From positions 4,427,694 through 4,491,693 of the forward strand of contig OY282378.1 of the NCBI GenBank assembly GCA_958295835.1: 64,000 nt of DNA, written 5' to 3'. A model generated the notes under the pieces. That model was not told the DNA's origin. It saw only the letters and a list, made by a program, of their open reading frames with translations, and did no database searches. This DNA is from an uncultured Gammaproteobacteria bacterium (GTDB taxonomy: Bacteria > Pseudomonadota > Gammaproteobacteria > HK1). Position 1 is the first letter of the stretch. Each line of letters opens with the position of its first letter. Positions 34,397 through 44,000 of the stretch are shown piece by piece. Both the position numbers and the translations under genes were made by a program.

Positions 34397-36574
34397 CTAC
34401 GACCGAAAGCCGATCGGCCGCGGGCAGTCCGGCTTGGCGTCGCATTCGGCGCGCAGCATGGCGGCGAGCGCCTCCGGCTCCCCCAGGCAGTCCAGGACCT
34501 CGGCTTGCTTGCGCACCACCGCGAAATCGCCGGGGGTCAGGGCGGCGAGGGCCGCGAGCTGCACCGGGGGCGTGAACCCGAAGTAGCCCCGGAACGCCGC
34601 CCCCGCCTGCTCGGGCGTGAGGTAGTCGAGCGTGACCTTGAACACGAAACGCCGCAGCGTCGCCGGGTCGAGATGCGCACCGAAGTTGGTCGTGCAGGCA
34701 AACGGCGCGGGATGGCTCTCCATCCAGGTCAGCATCTCGTTCACCTGGCTGACCTCCCAGCTCCTCTCGGCGAAGCGCCGGTCGGCGAGCAGCGAATCGG
34801 CCTCGTCGAAGACGAGGAAGGCGCCACTGTCGCGCGCCTCCGCGAACGCGGCGGCGATCAGTTGCTCGGTCTCCCCGACCCACTTCGACATCAGATCGGA
34901 GGCCCGCTTCTGCACGACCTCCAGGCCGAGGCGCTCGGCAAGGTAGCGCACGAACGCGCTCTTGCCCGTGCCCGGCGGCCCTTGCAGACAGAGGGAGAAG
35001 CGCCGCTCGCCGCTGCTCGCGAGACGGTCCGCGAGCCTCACCGGATCGGTGTCGGCCCGGATGAGCGCGGGGTCGTACCGGGCCGGCGTCTCCTGCGGCG
35101 GCTTCTCGCAAGATAGGACCCGGGACAGGCTGCGCACGCCGCGGCGCACCGCGGCCAAGTCGCCGCCGCCGAGCCGCGCGGCGGCGGTGGCCCCGGCCGC
35201 CACGCCGGGGGTCGCCTCGAACTCCCGGGCCAGCGAGAACGCATCGTCCGGCCCCGCCTCGATGCCGTGGCGCGCAAGCTGCCGTGTCCAGACCCGTGCT
35301 CTCACCTTGGGCGGCGGCAGGCGCAGCTCCAGGGCGAACATCATCCGGCGCAGGACGGCGGGATCGACCGCCCGGGCATCGTTGATGGTCCACAGGGTCG
35401 GCGCCGGCGCCTCCTCAAGCAGCCGGTTCATGAACACCTTCGACCCGCCGCCGGCCCGGAATCCGCGAGGTCCGGGAGAGAGCAACCGCCCGAAGATCCC
35501 CAGGCCCGCGAAGGGGTCCGACAGCAGGTCCTCCATTTCATCGAAAAGGAGGAGCGAGCGGCGGCCCCGGGCGATCAGACGCTGGGCGAGCCGGAGCTCT
35601 TGCAGCCTCTCGTTGCGGGTGGGTTCGTCCCCGTCATCGTCCGATTCCCCGACGCTGTGGAGATCCACTCCGAGCCGTCCGGCCAGCACCTTGCAGAGCT
35701 CGGTCTTGCCGGTCCCCGGGGGGCCGTACAGGAGGACGTTCACGCCCGGCGCGCCGGTCTCGAGGGCACCTCCGAGCAACCGTTCGACGTGGTCGCGGTC
35801 GTGCCCGAGGTGGTCGAAGTCCGGCCATTCGAGCTCGCTCGGGGACGCCTCTCCCAGCAGCAGGCGGTTCACGTCGAGCCCGGGTCCGCCGGGAATGGTG
35901 GCCAGGCGGTGCAGCCGGTTGACGAGCGTGAGGTCGCCGTCGTCGCTGTCGATGCACACGAGCCCCGACCGCACGAGAGGCGCATCGGCCCGGAGGCGGC
36001 CGAGGATCGCATTGGCCGATACGCCGAGGAGGGCGGACAGCGTGGGTCCCTTGAGATTGAAGGGGGTGCTCCTGAAAGAATGGCGCTCGAAAACGCTGTC
36101 GATCATCGACTCGATGATGGGCTGCGTCTGGTAGCGCAGCATGAGTTCCAGGATGGCGACGTCGGTTCGGGAAAGGCCCGTCGTCCTTCCAAGACACCGG
36201 AGCCGCTGCGCCGTCCGGTCGCTTCGCACGGACTTCGCCGTGGAACACTTTCTCCGCAGGGCCTCTTCGAGGCGGCTCCATTGCTTCCCGGTCGGCCCGT
36301 CCGTGCAGTCTTCGAGAGCCTTGAAGTCCTCGGGGGCCAGGAGATCATCGAGGTCCAGGCGCTTGCGGCCGAGGTTCGGCGGGAGCGTGCGGGACCGCCT
36401 CCTTTTCCCGCCGAACGCCCGAGGCGCCTTCCTTCTGCTCCCGAACACCGTGCGGCGACCATTGGAGGCGACCCATTCGACCAGCTCCTTCGCTTCCCGG
36501 TCACGGTGGTGCAGGCACGAGGCGAGGTTCGCGAGATAGTGGACGATCAGGCGTTGTTCATAGCCGGTCAGCAT
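34397..36574 (-). CDS. double AAA+ ATPase
   Basis: 725 residues. Two complete AAA+ modules follow a basic, helical 200-residue N-terminus. Module 1: P-loop 284-291 (GPPGTGKT), Walker B LLLFDEMED 341-349. Module 2: P-loop 532-539 (GPPGTGKS), Walker B FLVFDEADSL 586-595, then ATLRRF at 638-643 with the arginine-finger residues. Similar tandem ATPases unfold or remodel partners (Cdc48/Vps4 class of motifs), but this one is not assigned to a named family. GGAGAGAGCC precedes ATG 36574. It lies upstream of the MORN genes on the same strand, separated by 110 bases from the MORN remnant. Confidence 0.82.
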   Translation of the reverse strand: MLTGYEQRLIVHYLANLASCLHHRDREAKELVEWVASNGRRTVFGSRRKAPRAFGGKRRRSRTLPPNLGRKRLDLDDLLAPEDFKALEDCTDGPTGKQWSRLEEALRRKCSTAKSVRSDRTAQRLRCLGRTTGLSRTDVAILELMLRYQTQPIIESMIDSVFERHSFRSTPFNLKGPTLSALLGVSANAILGRLRADAPLVRSGLVCIDSDDGDLTLVNRLHRLATIPGGPGLDVNRLLLGEASPSELEWPDFDHLGHDRDHVERLLGGALETGAPGVNVLLYGPPGTGKTELCKVLAGRLGVDLHSVGESDDDGDEPTRNERLQELRLAQRLIARGRRSLLLFDEMEDLLSDPFAGLGIFGRLLSPGPRGFRAGGGSKVFMNRLLEEAPAPTLWTINDARAVDPAVLRRMMFALELRLPPPKVRARVWTRQLARHGIEAGPDDAFSLAREFEATPGVAAGATAAARLGGGDLAAVRRGVRSLSRVLSCEKPPQETPARYDPALIRADTDPVRLADRLASSGERRFSLCLQGPPGTGKSAFVRYLAERLGLEVVQKRASDLMSKWVGETEQLIAAAFAEARDSGAFLVFDEADSLLADRRFAERSWEVSQVNEMLTWMESHPAPFACTTNFGAHLDPATLRRFVFKVTLDYLTPEQAGAAFRGYFGFTPPVQLAALAALTPGDFAVVRKQAEVLDCLGEPEALAAMLRAECDAKPDCPRPIGFRS

Positions 36575-37082
36575 GGCTCTCTCCGTGGTCGTGAGGTGTG
36601 GGTGTGGAGAGAGGCTATCGCGCCGATACGTCAGATTCGGACGTATTGCCGTGCGGCAGTCGAAATCTCGCCATCCGGTACGGCCGGCGCGCGGTGACGG
36701 TTTCACGTGGGGCGCTCGCGAGCAGGGCGCTCGCGAGGCGGAGCCGTTGACGGTTCTGACGGCTCGCATGGCGAGCCGGTCACGGGCTCCCGGCACGTCC
36801 CGAAGGACCGCGACCACAAGCCGTTGACACCGGGTGCGGGTGGTGGAATCCTCCGTATTCAGGGGGCCGGGTGAATTTCGGTTTGCGCCCCGGCGTCAAT
36901 GCATGACTGACCGGAAGCGCCGAGCGGGCGGGGGGATTAGCGGGGTTGCCGGAAGCTATAGAAACGAACTACCGTCTATCCGGACATAATGCAACTATTA
37001 CAGTAAATGGTGATAGTATCTGGGTAGCTTCCGTGCTGAAAATACAACCCGCGCCATGAAAAAAATTCAGTAAGCACAGCTT
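36575..37082. other. intergenic boundary between GC-rich and AT-rich DNA
   Basis: No gene. 36700-36790 is GC-rich and holds a direct repeat of GGCGCTCGCGAG and a small hairpin (GGCTCGC/GCGAGCC at about 36762-36778). From about 36940 onward the DNA turns AT-rich without a gene, marking the left edge of the NADAR/PRTase cassette. Confidence 0.55.
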
Positions 37083-37117
37083 TCCTGTAATTGGCGGCTG
37101 AGCTGCCAGTTACAGGA
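37083..37117 (-). terminator. strong stem-loop terminator after the NADAR gene
   Basis: A 16-base-pair stem with two G-T pairs: bases 37083-37098 pair with 37102-37117 around a TGA loop, five bases after the NADAR stop. On the minus strand a run of seven T follows about 20 bases later (near 37056). Confidence 0.8.
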
Positions 37118-37121
37118 GAAT

Positions 37122-38120
37122 TTAAGCGACCGTTTCCCCTATATACAGAGACAATTGACTGCTATCGGAGAAAGCATTTCTAAAAATCCCTTTGTGATGA
37201 ACATTATCAATCTTTATCAAGTGTTTCAGTTTATCGTAAGCCTTCTGCCTCAAGTTTCGATGGACGGCAGTAATCTCTTCGGCAGCATTAAATGACCCAT
37301 ACTGCTCTCGATGAGCAATGATGGCGTTAGCGAGTTTGGGGCCAATACCTGGCAAGGTTTTCAGATCTTCGACCGAGGCCGTATTCAGGTCAATCCGGTT
37401 ATCAGTCGTGACAATTGTTGCTACTCCTACATTTTTAACCGGATCATCCATTTCCGCTTGAGGTTCACGAACAACCTCCACGACCGACTCTCCTGCGGTT
37501 GCCAAGGGCAAAGCATCTGATTCAGCGCGGAAACATATCGGTTCGATTTCCCGTCCATCAAGCAGAAAGTCGGGGATAGCTAGAGGCTCCACAAGCAACG
37601 GGGATGCACCCGGTTTGTGCCGAATGAATTCTCTCAACTCCATCAACAATCGGCCTAGGGCATTAACTCCGATCAGCGTTTGATCATTGATCGGCTTGGC
37701 GCCCCAGAAATCATCTCGCCGAGATTGTTCAACTATGGGAAGATCTCTGGTTTCCAGCAGGGCATCTCCGAATTTCTCCCGATTTTGCACCAGCTTGACA
37801 CGCAGGCACCAGCGCATAATCTTGACCCGAATCCGATCCCAATCCGGACGGGTTCTATCCCGATACGGCTTGCTCTTCATCTTGGCCGACATCGGGCTGC
37901 GCTGCCCAATAATCAGGCGCTGCACGTCGGGATAATGAGGGAAACGGCAAGCTTGGTACAGGGCTTCGGAAGTGCGGATATCGACGCCGTTGATCTTCAG
38001 AGGAAAGCCACCGGCCATATTGGACAAGCCACCGTACTTTGCCTTGGTTTTCAGGAACACTGCGGATTCTGATCGGCGGTATTCCCGGAATTGACCATTA
38101 CTGGTTGAAGTGGTTATCAT
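37122..38120 (-). CDS. NADAR-domain protein with C-terminal helix-hairpin-helix
   Basis: 332 residues. Residues about 22-172 form a NADAR (YbiA/DUF1768) domain: GLSNMAGGFPLKINGVDIRT, SEALYQACRF (52-60), DDFWGAKP (136-143). A linker leads to a ComEA-type HhH (242-282: DLNTASVEDLKTLPGIGPKL, then ANAIIAHREQYGSF), so the protein should touch DNA. NADAR domains hydrolyse N-glycosidic bonds, and some reverse guanine ADP-ribosylation of DNA. Start ATG 38120, 13 bases after the upstream stop. Clearly AT-richer than the island around it. The DNA-targeted repair or regulation role is inference. Confidence 0.82.
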   Translation of the reverse strand: MITTSTSNGQFREYRRSESAVFLKTKAKYGGLSNMAGGFPLKINGVDIRTSEALYQACRFPHYPDVQRLIIGQRSPMSAKMKSKPYRDRTRPDWDRIRVKIMRWCLRVKLVQNREKFGDALLETRDLPIVEQSRRDDFWGAKPINDQTLIGVNALGRLLMELREFIRHKPGASPLLVEPLAIPDFLLDGREIEPICFRAESDALPLATAGESVVEVVREPQAEMDDPVKNVGVATIVTTDNRIDLNTASVEDLKTLPGIGPKLANAIIAHREQYGSFNAAEEITAVHRNLRQKAYDKLKHLIKIDNVHHKGIFRNAFSDSSQLSLYIGETVA

Positions 38121-38133
38121 GGCTACTACCTTG

Positions 38134-39072
38134 TCACCGGTAAGTTTTGCGGGGAAACAGGGGAAACCAATCTCCCACATCCCACCATAGAGCTAACGGA
38201 CAATTATTCGCGCAATTCCGGTAGAAAACCAATAACGACCCAAACCCGGGTTCAAAGTTACTGAAACCGAGAGATTTCAGAAAACGAGAAACTTGAGTGT
38301 GAGAATTGATGATTTGTATTCCTGCATTCAGAAATTCACTCTCCAGAAGTTGCCGGCCTTGTTCACTGGAAAAGATTTGGGTTGTATATGAGGATGCGGA
38401 ATTACGAGGAGTAAAATCTTCGGACACCCAAACATTTGCAGTAGGCCAAAGTACATCAGATCGATCGCGATATTTTAAGCGATTCTCGAAGATAAATCCA
38501 CCAAGCATCGGGAAACGATAGTCAATTTTCTTACCGGATTTCCATGTATCTTCGTTTTTCTGAATCCAGTACCTGCCGGCTTTGTGAATCGCAATAGTCA
38601 TTATATACAATGTCACATTATTTGGAGCATCAATTTTAGTCCATTCTGAAAGATCATGGATGACACGATTTCCCGAGAAAATAGCATCATCAAGATAAAT
38701 ATAATCCCTACCGGAAGAATCTTGGCGATCAATACATGAGCCGCATTTATTCTGCAAAATCGGCAGGAATAATTCTCGAATCTCAGACTGACTCCTGCCA
38801 CCCTGTTGGATGTCAAGGATATGGGCGGCTTGCCAAAACGTACAAGGAAAGCGGTTGGCAATTCCTGCAAGCAATTCTGCAGTTCGGCTCTGAGAAACGT
38901 AGGTGCGTCTGAACACATAGTCCAATTCCCGTAGCATAGGAATCTGCACGTCGTCGCTGAATTGTTGAATCCAGCGGTCAACGTGAGCTGGCGTACGCTC
39001 CAGGATTTCTCCCGCCCGATAATCTTTGATGGTGTCGGCTATGGAGGCCAACAGGTCATCCCGTTCTGTCAT
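38134..39072 (-). CDS. phosphoribosyltransferase-like conflict protein (PRTase-CE type)
   Basis: About 312 residues. YIYLDDAIFSGNRV at residues 127-139 is the phosphoribosyltransferase signature (two acidic residues then SGN), in a chain much longer than nucleotide-salvage enzymes and with 'LFLPILQNKCGSC' before it. This matches the family known as PRTase-CE in surveys of prokaryotic conflict systems (from memory). GGAG lies nine bases before ATG 39072. It pairs with the NADAR gene (spacing 13 bases) and shares its low GC, so the two moved together. Substrate unknown. Confidence 0.7.
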   Translation of the reverse strand: MTERDDLLASIADTIKDYRAGEILERTPAHVDRWIQQFSDDVQIPMLRELDYVFRRTYVSQSRTAELLAGIANRFPCTFWQAAHILDIQQGGRSQSEIRELFLPILQNKCGSCIDRQDSSGRDYIYLDDAIFSGNRVIHDLSEWTKIDAPNNVTLYIMTIAIHKAGRYWIQKNEDTWKSGKKIDYRFPMLGGFIFENRLKYRDRSDVLWPTANVWVSEDFTPRNSASSYTTQIFSSEQGRQLLESEFLNAGIQIINSHTQVSRFLKSLGFSNFEPGFGSLLVFYRNCANNCPLALWWDVGDWFPLFPRKTYR

Positions 39073-39112
39073 GCCCATCTACTCCATTTGCCTTGGCGAC
39101 AAGATACTACAT

Positions 39113-40939
39113 CTATGTTTGCGTTTTCGACCCCTCCGTGTCCGCCTCGTCGTCCACCGCCTCGCACGCCGCCAGCTCCCAGCCGTGGAACACCACCGCC
39201 AACCCGATGTACCGCACCGACGGGGCACGACGCCGCAATCCCTCGTCCGCCAGATAGCCTTTCAGTTGCTCCCGCGCCCCGCGCACCATCTCCGCCACCA
39301 CCGACTTGTCCATCCTCTCCCTTCGCTTCAGGTACTTCACCTCGATGAGGTAGCCGTAAGCGATGTCCGGATACTGCGCCACGAAGGGCTCGAGATGCAA
39401 GTCCGCGTAACCCTTGTTCAGCACCCGCTCCGAATGGATGAGGAACTGACCTACCACGCTGAAGTGTGCGGCCAGGAACGCCTGCACCACCTTCTCACCG
39501 TCGATGTAGTCCCGAATCCCCGTCTGCTCGGCGATGGCCGCCGCGATGTATTCCACCGCCGCGCGCCATTCGCCCTTGTAGGCCATGCCCCGCACCAGGC
39601 GCGAGAAGTGGTGGTGGCTCACCGAGAACACCCCCACGTCCCGGTACGCCCTGCGCAGGTACCCGTACATCAGCCGCCACACCGTCTGGTTCGGGATCCC
39701 CAACCGGACCGCGCCCCCGGACACCCCGCGGATGCTCAGCAGCCCGAAGTAGTACAGCAGGGAGAGGAAGTTCTCCGGCTCGTCGAGCTCCTCCAGCGGG
39801 AAGCTCAAGTTGAGGTCAGCCTCCGCCTCCCCCTCGCCGATGAGGTGGCGCAGCAGGTCGAAGTTGCCGTTGAGCCGCCTCGCCTCCGCGCTCGCCCGCT
39901 GGTTCACCAGCAGCAGGTGGCGCAGCTTCGTGTAGTCGATGCGAATGTTGGGGTCGATGAGGTCGTCCGGCATCGGCTTGTTCGGAACGGAACCCTTCAG
40001 GTAGTGGAGCACCATGTCGGTGTTGTAGAGGTCGCCGGCGGCGTTCTTCGCGAAGCGGTAGCCGTTGTACCACTCGCGCATCACGTCGAGGGCCGCGTCC
40101 ACGTCCTGGTTGAACGCGCCGCGGTCGCGGTAGAGCTCCAGCAACCCGCGTACCTCCGGCTCGGTGAAGCCGAGCATCCCGTTGAACTCCGGCTCCAGGG
40201 TGACGTTGCGGCCGATGTTGAAGCCGCTGGTGACGTCGTCCATGGTGATGGGCGAGACGCCGGTGATGAACAGGCGTTCGAGGCCGCCGCCCGCTTCGCC
40301 GGTCCCGGCCTTCAGGGCGGCGAAGAAGTTGCGGTAGAAGCCGCCGCCGTGGGTGAGGGACTCGTAGGCTGCCTGCCCCCGGTGCACCAGCACCGTGTTG
40401 GCGAAGTTGTCGTACTCGTCGATGAGCATGTACAGCGGGATGCCGTGCTCGCCGGCGTATGCGAACAGCGCGGTGAGCTTGCCATCAATGGCAGCGGGCG
40501 AGAGGATGCGCCGGAGCGCGGCCTCGGGAAACAGGTCCGGATGCCGTTCCAGGGCGTGGCGCAGCCTGATGAAACAGTATTCCTGGAAGCGTTCCTCCAG
40601 GGTCTCCAGCTTGTCGTTGAAGGCGGAGAAGTCGAAGCGCACGATGACGTAGCGGCCACGTTCGGCGGTGGGCTCTCGCCCGACGTCGGTATCCCCGAAC
40701 AGGTCATCGAACTCGTGCGCCCAATGCCGCCCGTAGTAGCACTCCAGCAGCGCCAGCCAGCAGGACTTGCCGAAGCGCCGGGGGCGGATGAAGAAGACGT
40801 AGCGCTCGTCTTCGAGCGGGCGCAGGTAACGGGTCTTGTCCACGTACAGCCAGCCGTTCACCCGGATGCGCCGGAAGGACATCTCGCCGTAGGGGATGCG
40901 CGGGTAGGGGGTGGTCACCGTCACTCCCAGCCAAGCCAC
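39113..40939 (-). CDS. AAA-ATPase-like protein with PD-(D/E)XK nuclease domain
   Basis: About 608 residues of the PF09820/PF08011 type. The N-terminus reads VDKTRYLRPL and FFIRPRRFGKSCWL (P-loop variant), with Walker B at LYMLIDEYDNF. The C-terminal 'KGYADLHLEPFVAQYPDIAY' and 'YLIEVKYLKR' supply the D...E-x-K nuclease triad. Typical length. These proteins are common in Bacteroidetes and proteobacterial islands; the role is unproven. It ends 40 bases before the PRTase gene and returns to high GC. The true start could be a few codons downstream (VTTPYPRIPYGEMSF). Confidence 0.88.
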   Translation of the reverse strand: MAWLGVTVTTPYPRIPYGEMSFRRIRVNGWLYVDKTRYLRPLEDERYVFFIRPRRFGKSCWLALLECYYGRHWAHEFDDLFGDTDVGREPTAERGRYVIVRFDFSAFNDKLETLEERFQEYCFIRLRHALERHPDLFPEAALRRILSPAAIDGKLTALFAYAGEHGIPLYMLIDEYDNFANTVLVHRGQAAYESLTHGGGFYRNFFAALKAGTGEAGGGLERLFITGVSPITMDDVTSGFNIGRNVTLEPEFNGMLGFTEPEVRGLLELYRDRGAFNQDVDAALDVMREWYNGYRFAKNAAGDLYNTDMVLHYLKGSVPNKPMPDDLIDPNIRIDYTKLRHLLLVNQRASAEARRLNGNFDLLRHLIGEGEAEADLNLSFPLEELDEPENFLSLLYYFGLLSIRGVSGGAVRLGIPNQTVWRLMYGYLRRAYRDVGVFSVSHHHFSRLVRGMAYKGEWRAAVEYIAAAIAEQTGIRDYIDGEKVVQAFLAAHFSVVGQFLIHSERVLNKGYADLHLEPFVAQYPDIAYGYLIEVKYLKRRERMDKSVVAEMVRGAREQLKGYLADEGLRRRAPSVRYIGLAVVFHGWELAACEAVDDEADTEGSKTQT

Positions 40940-41000
40940 GACCGGGCTTGCGGCCCGCTCTTCGGCCGCCGCCGGGATGGTTCGTCTCGAACCGGCATGG

Positions 41001-44000
41001 TCAGGTCACGCCTCCCCGGAAACACTCGTCGAGCGCGTGCAGGCACGCGGCGGCCGGCCGGTCGAAGTATACGCCGCGGCTCATGCCGGCGGCGGGATCG
41101 ATTCCGCGCACGAAGAGGTAGAAGGCCCCGCCGACGTGGCGCTCGTAGTCGTATCCGGGCAGGCGAGTCGCGAGATAGCGGTGCAGCGCGACGAGGTAGA
41201 TGAGGTACTGGAGCGGGTAGCCGCCCGCGCGGACCGCTTCGGCGAGCGCCTCCGGCCCATAGTCGGCGGAGGCCGGGCCGAGCCAGTTCGACTTGTAGTC
41301 GAGGATGTACCAGCGCCCCGCGTGCTCGACCACCAGATCGACGTAGCCTCGCAGGAATCCGTGGATCGGCGGCAGGCGCTCTCCCGCTCCGTCCCGCGCC
41401 GGCGGGGCGAAGGGATGCGGGTAGCCGTGCTCGACGAGTCGGGCGGCAAGGCGCTCCCGATCGAGCCCCTCCACCGGGAAGTGGAACTCCAGCTCGACGA
41501 GCCGGCGGATCGCCGGATCGTCCAGGCGGAAACCGCTCGCCCCGCCGGATCCGCCGCCGTCTGCTCCGTTTGAATCGACTCCCTCGCCCGATCCGGGCTC
41601 CGCATCCGAATCGGCCTCCCCGCCCGCATCGGCCTCCCACTTCGAGCCGACGCCCTTCCTCGTCCCCGCGCCCTGCCCAAGGTCGGCACTTCCTGTCGAG
41701 CCGGCGCCCCCGCCCGAATCGGCGTCCCACTTCGAGCCAGCGCCCGCCCTTGTCGGCGCGCCCTGCCCCGAATCGGCACTTCCTGTCGAGCCGGCGGCAC
41801 GCCCGTCCGGGCCTCCCCCCCTCCGTTCATGGAGACATACCGCGCGGGTGCGCTCGACCATGGCGCGCGCGACCGGACTCCATTCCCTGCCGATCCCGAA
41901 ATCTTCGAGCGTTTCGCGGCAGATCACATCGAAATCGCGCTCTTCCGGCCCGTCCCCGAACGGCTCGTCCAGCCGCTCGAAGATCCGGTGCAGGCAGCTT
42001 CCCGCCACCGGCCCCCGCGGAAAGGTGAACGCGGTGCGCCCGCGCCCTGCTCCACCCACGGCATCCGTGTCTTCTCCGGTGTCATCGGCCGACGCTGCGC
42101 GCTGATCGTGGTCCGGCCGATCGACCTCGGCGTCGTCACCCTCGACCGCCGGACGGACGGAGCCGGCGGCAAACGCCTCGGCGGAGAGCGCGGTGAAGCT
42201 GGTCAACTGCCGGATGCGCCGGAGGGGACGGCCCGGCTCGCGCGCCGCGAGCGCAGGGAGCTGGCTTTCGGGAAGCCCGAGCGCGTGGACCGGAGGAGGA
42301 TCCGGATCGAGCACGGTGACCGAGATCGCGTCCGGGAAGCGCCGGGCGTATGCCTCCATCTCACCGATCCAGTCCGATGCGCCCAGCCCGGTGAAGCGAT
42401 GGGCAACCGCTTCCAGCGCGGCGATGGGCGCGTCAGGTCCATTCGCTCCCGGCTCGCCTCCGGCTCTGTGGAGAAGCCACGCCAGCGGCGCGTGCCCGGC
42501 GCCGCTCACCTGTCCCCACGTGACCACGCACCGGTACCTGGCCCGCGTGAGCGCGACGTACAGGAGGCGTACCGATTCGGAGAACTCCTCGATCCAGGCG
42601 ATGGATACGGCATGTTCGTCCGGGTCGAGGTCGAGCACCTCCCGGTAGTCCTGCCCCGCGTCCAGATGGTAGGTCGCGTCCACCGTCCCGGCGCCGCGCT
42701 CCGGACCCCGCGCGTCCCAGGCGAAGGGGCAGAACACCACGGGGAATTCGAGCCCCTTCGCCCCGTGGACGGTCATGACCCTGACGAGCTGCTCGTCGCT
42801 CTCCAGCCGGAGCAAGGCGCTTTCGGAGGGGCGGTCGGATTCTCTCCGGCGGTGGCTCAGCCAGGCGGCGAGCCCGGCCGGCGAGAAACGCTCCCGCGTT
42901 TCCGCCTCCTGCAGGAGCTCGGCGAGATGCCGGAAATTCGTCAGCCGGCGCGCCCCGTCCCGATGGCCGAGGAGATGCCGTGCGCCGCCTTCTCTTTCGA
43001 GCAGTCGCAGCAGGACCGCGCCGATGCCCCTCGATTCCCACTCCGAACGCCAGTCCGCGAGCCGCTCCGTCCAACGCATCCAGGCCCCTTCGTCGTCGTC
43101 CAGGGCCAGAAGCGCGCGGGCGTCGAATCCGAACGGATCCCCGGCGAGGGCGCCCCGAGTCCCGGCCTCCCGCCCCGGCTCGACCAGGGCCCACAGAAGG
43201 CGCTCGATCTGCTCCGCCTCGCGCGTGTCGAACACGCTGCCGTCGTCGATCTCGACGCTGCGCACCCCGCGCTCGCGCAACGCCTCCGCGACCAGCCGGC
43301 CCTGCTCGCGGGTGCGGACCAGCACCGCGACGTCCGCGCCGGTGAGCGGTTCGCCCTCGATCGTGGCCTTGCCGTGCGCGGCGAGCTCGAGGAGACGGAC
43401 GATTTCGTTCGCGACCGCACCCACGGCGACCGGACGCGCGCTCTCCTTGGTCCGAAGCTTGTCGTCCTCCAAGCGGGACAGAAGCCGGAACCGGAGCGGG
43501 GCGCCGCCGTCGCCGGACGCGATCCGCAGGGGGTTGCCGGCATCGCGGGCCGCGGCCACCGGGCGGTATTCGATCTCGGGCGCAACGAACGGGACGGCTC
43601 CCGCGAACACCACGTTCACCCCCTCGACGAGGGCGGGGACGGAGCGCCAGTTGAATTCGAGATGGAGGCGCTCGCGGGCCGAGCGCCGGGCCGCGAGGTA
43701 GGCGAACACGTCCGCACCACGGAACCGGTAGATGGACTGCTTCGGATCGCCCACCACGATGAAGGTGGGCCGGGGAACCGGCCCGGCATCGGTGGAGCCG
43801 GCCTCCGCCCCGCCGTCGGAAGCCTCTCCTCCGGCCCCGTCCCCTCCCTCGCCGTAAATCCGCGCGAAGATACGCGCCTGCAGCGGATCGGTGTCCTGGT
43901 ACTCGTCGATGAGGGCGCACGGGAATTCACGGCGGATACGGGCCGCGAGACGTGCCCCGTCCGCGCCGTCGAGCGCACGGTGGAGCTCGATCAGCAGGTC

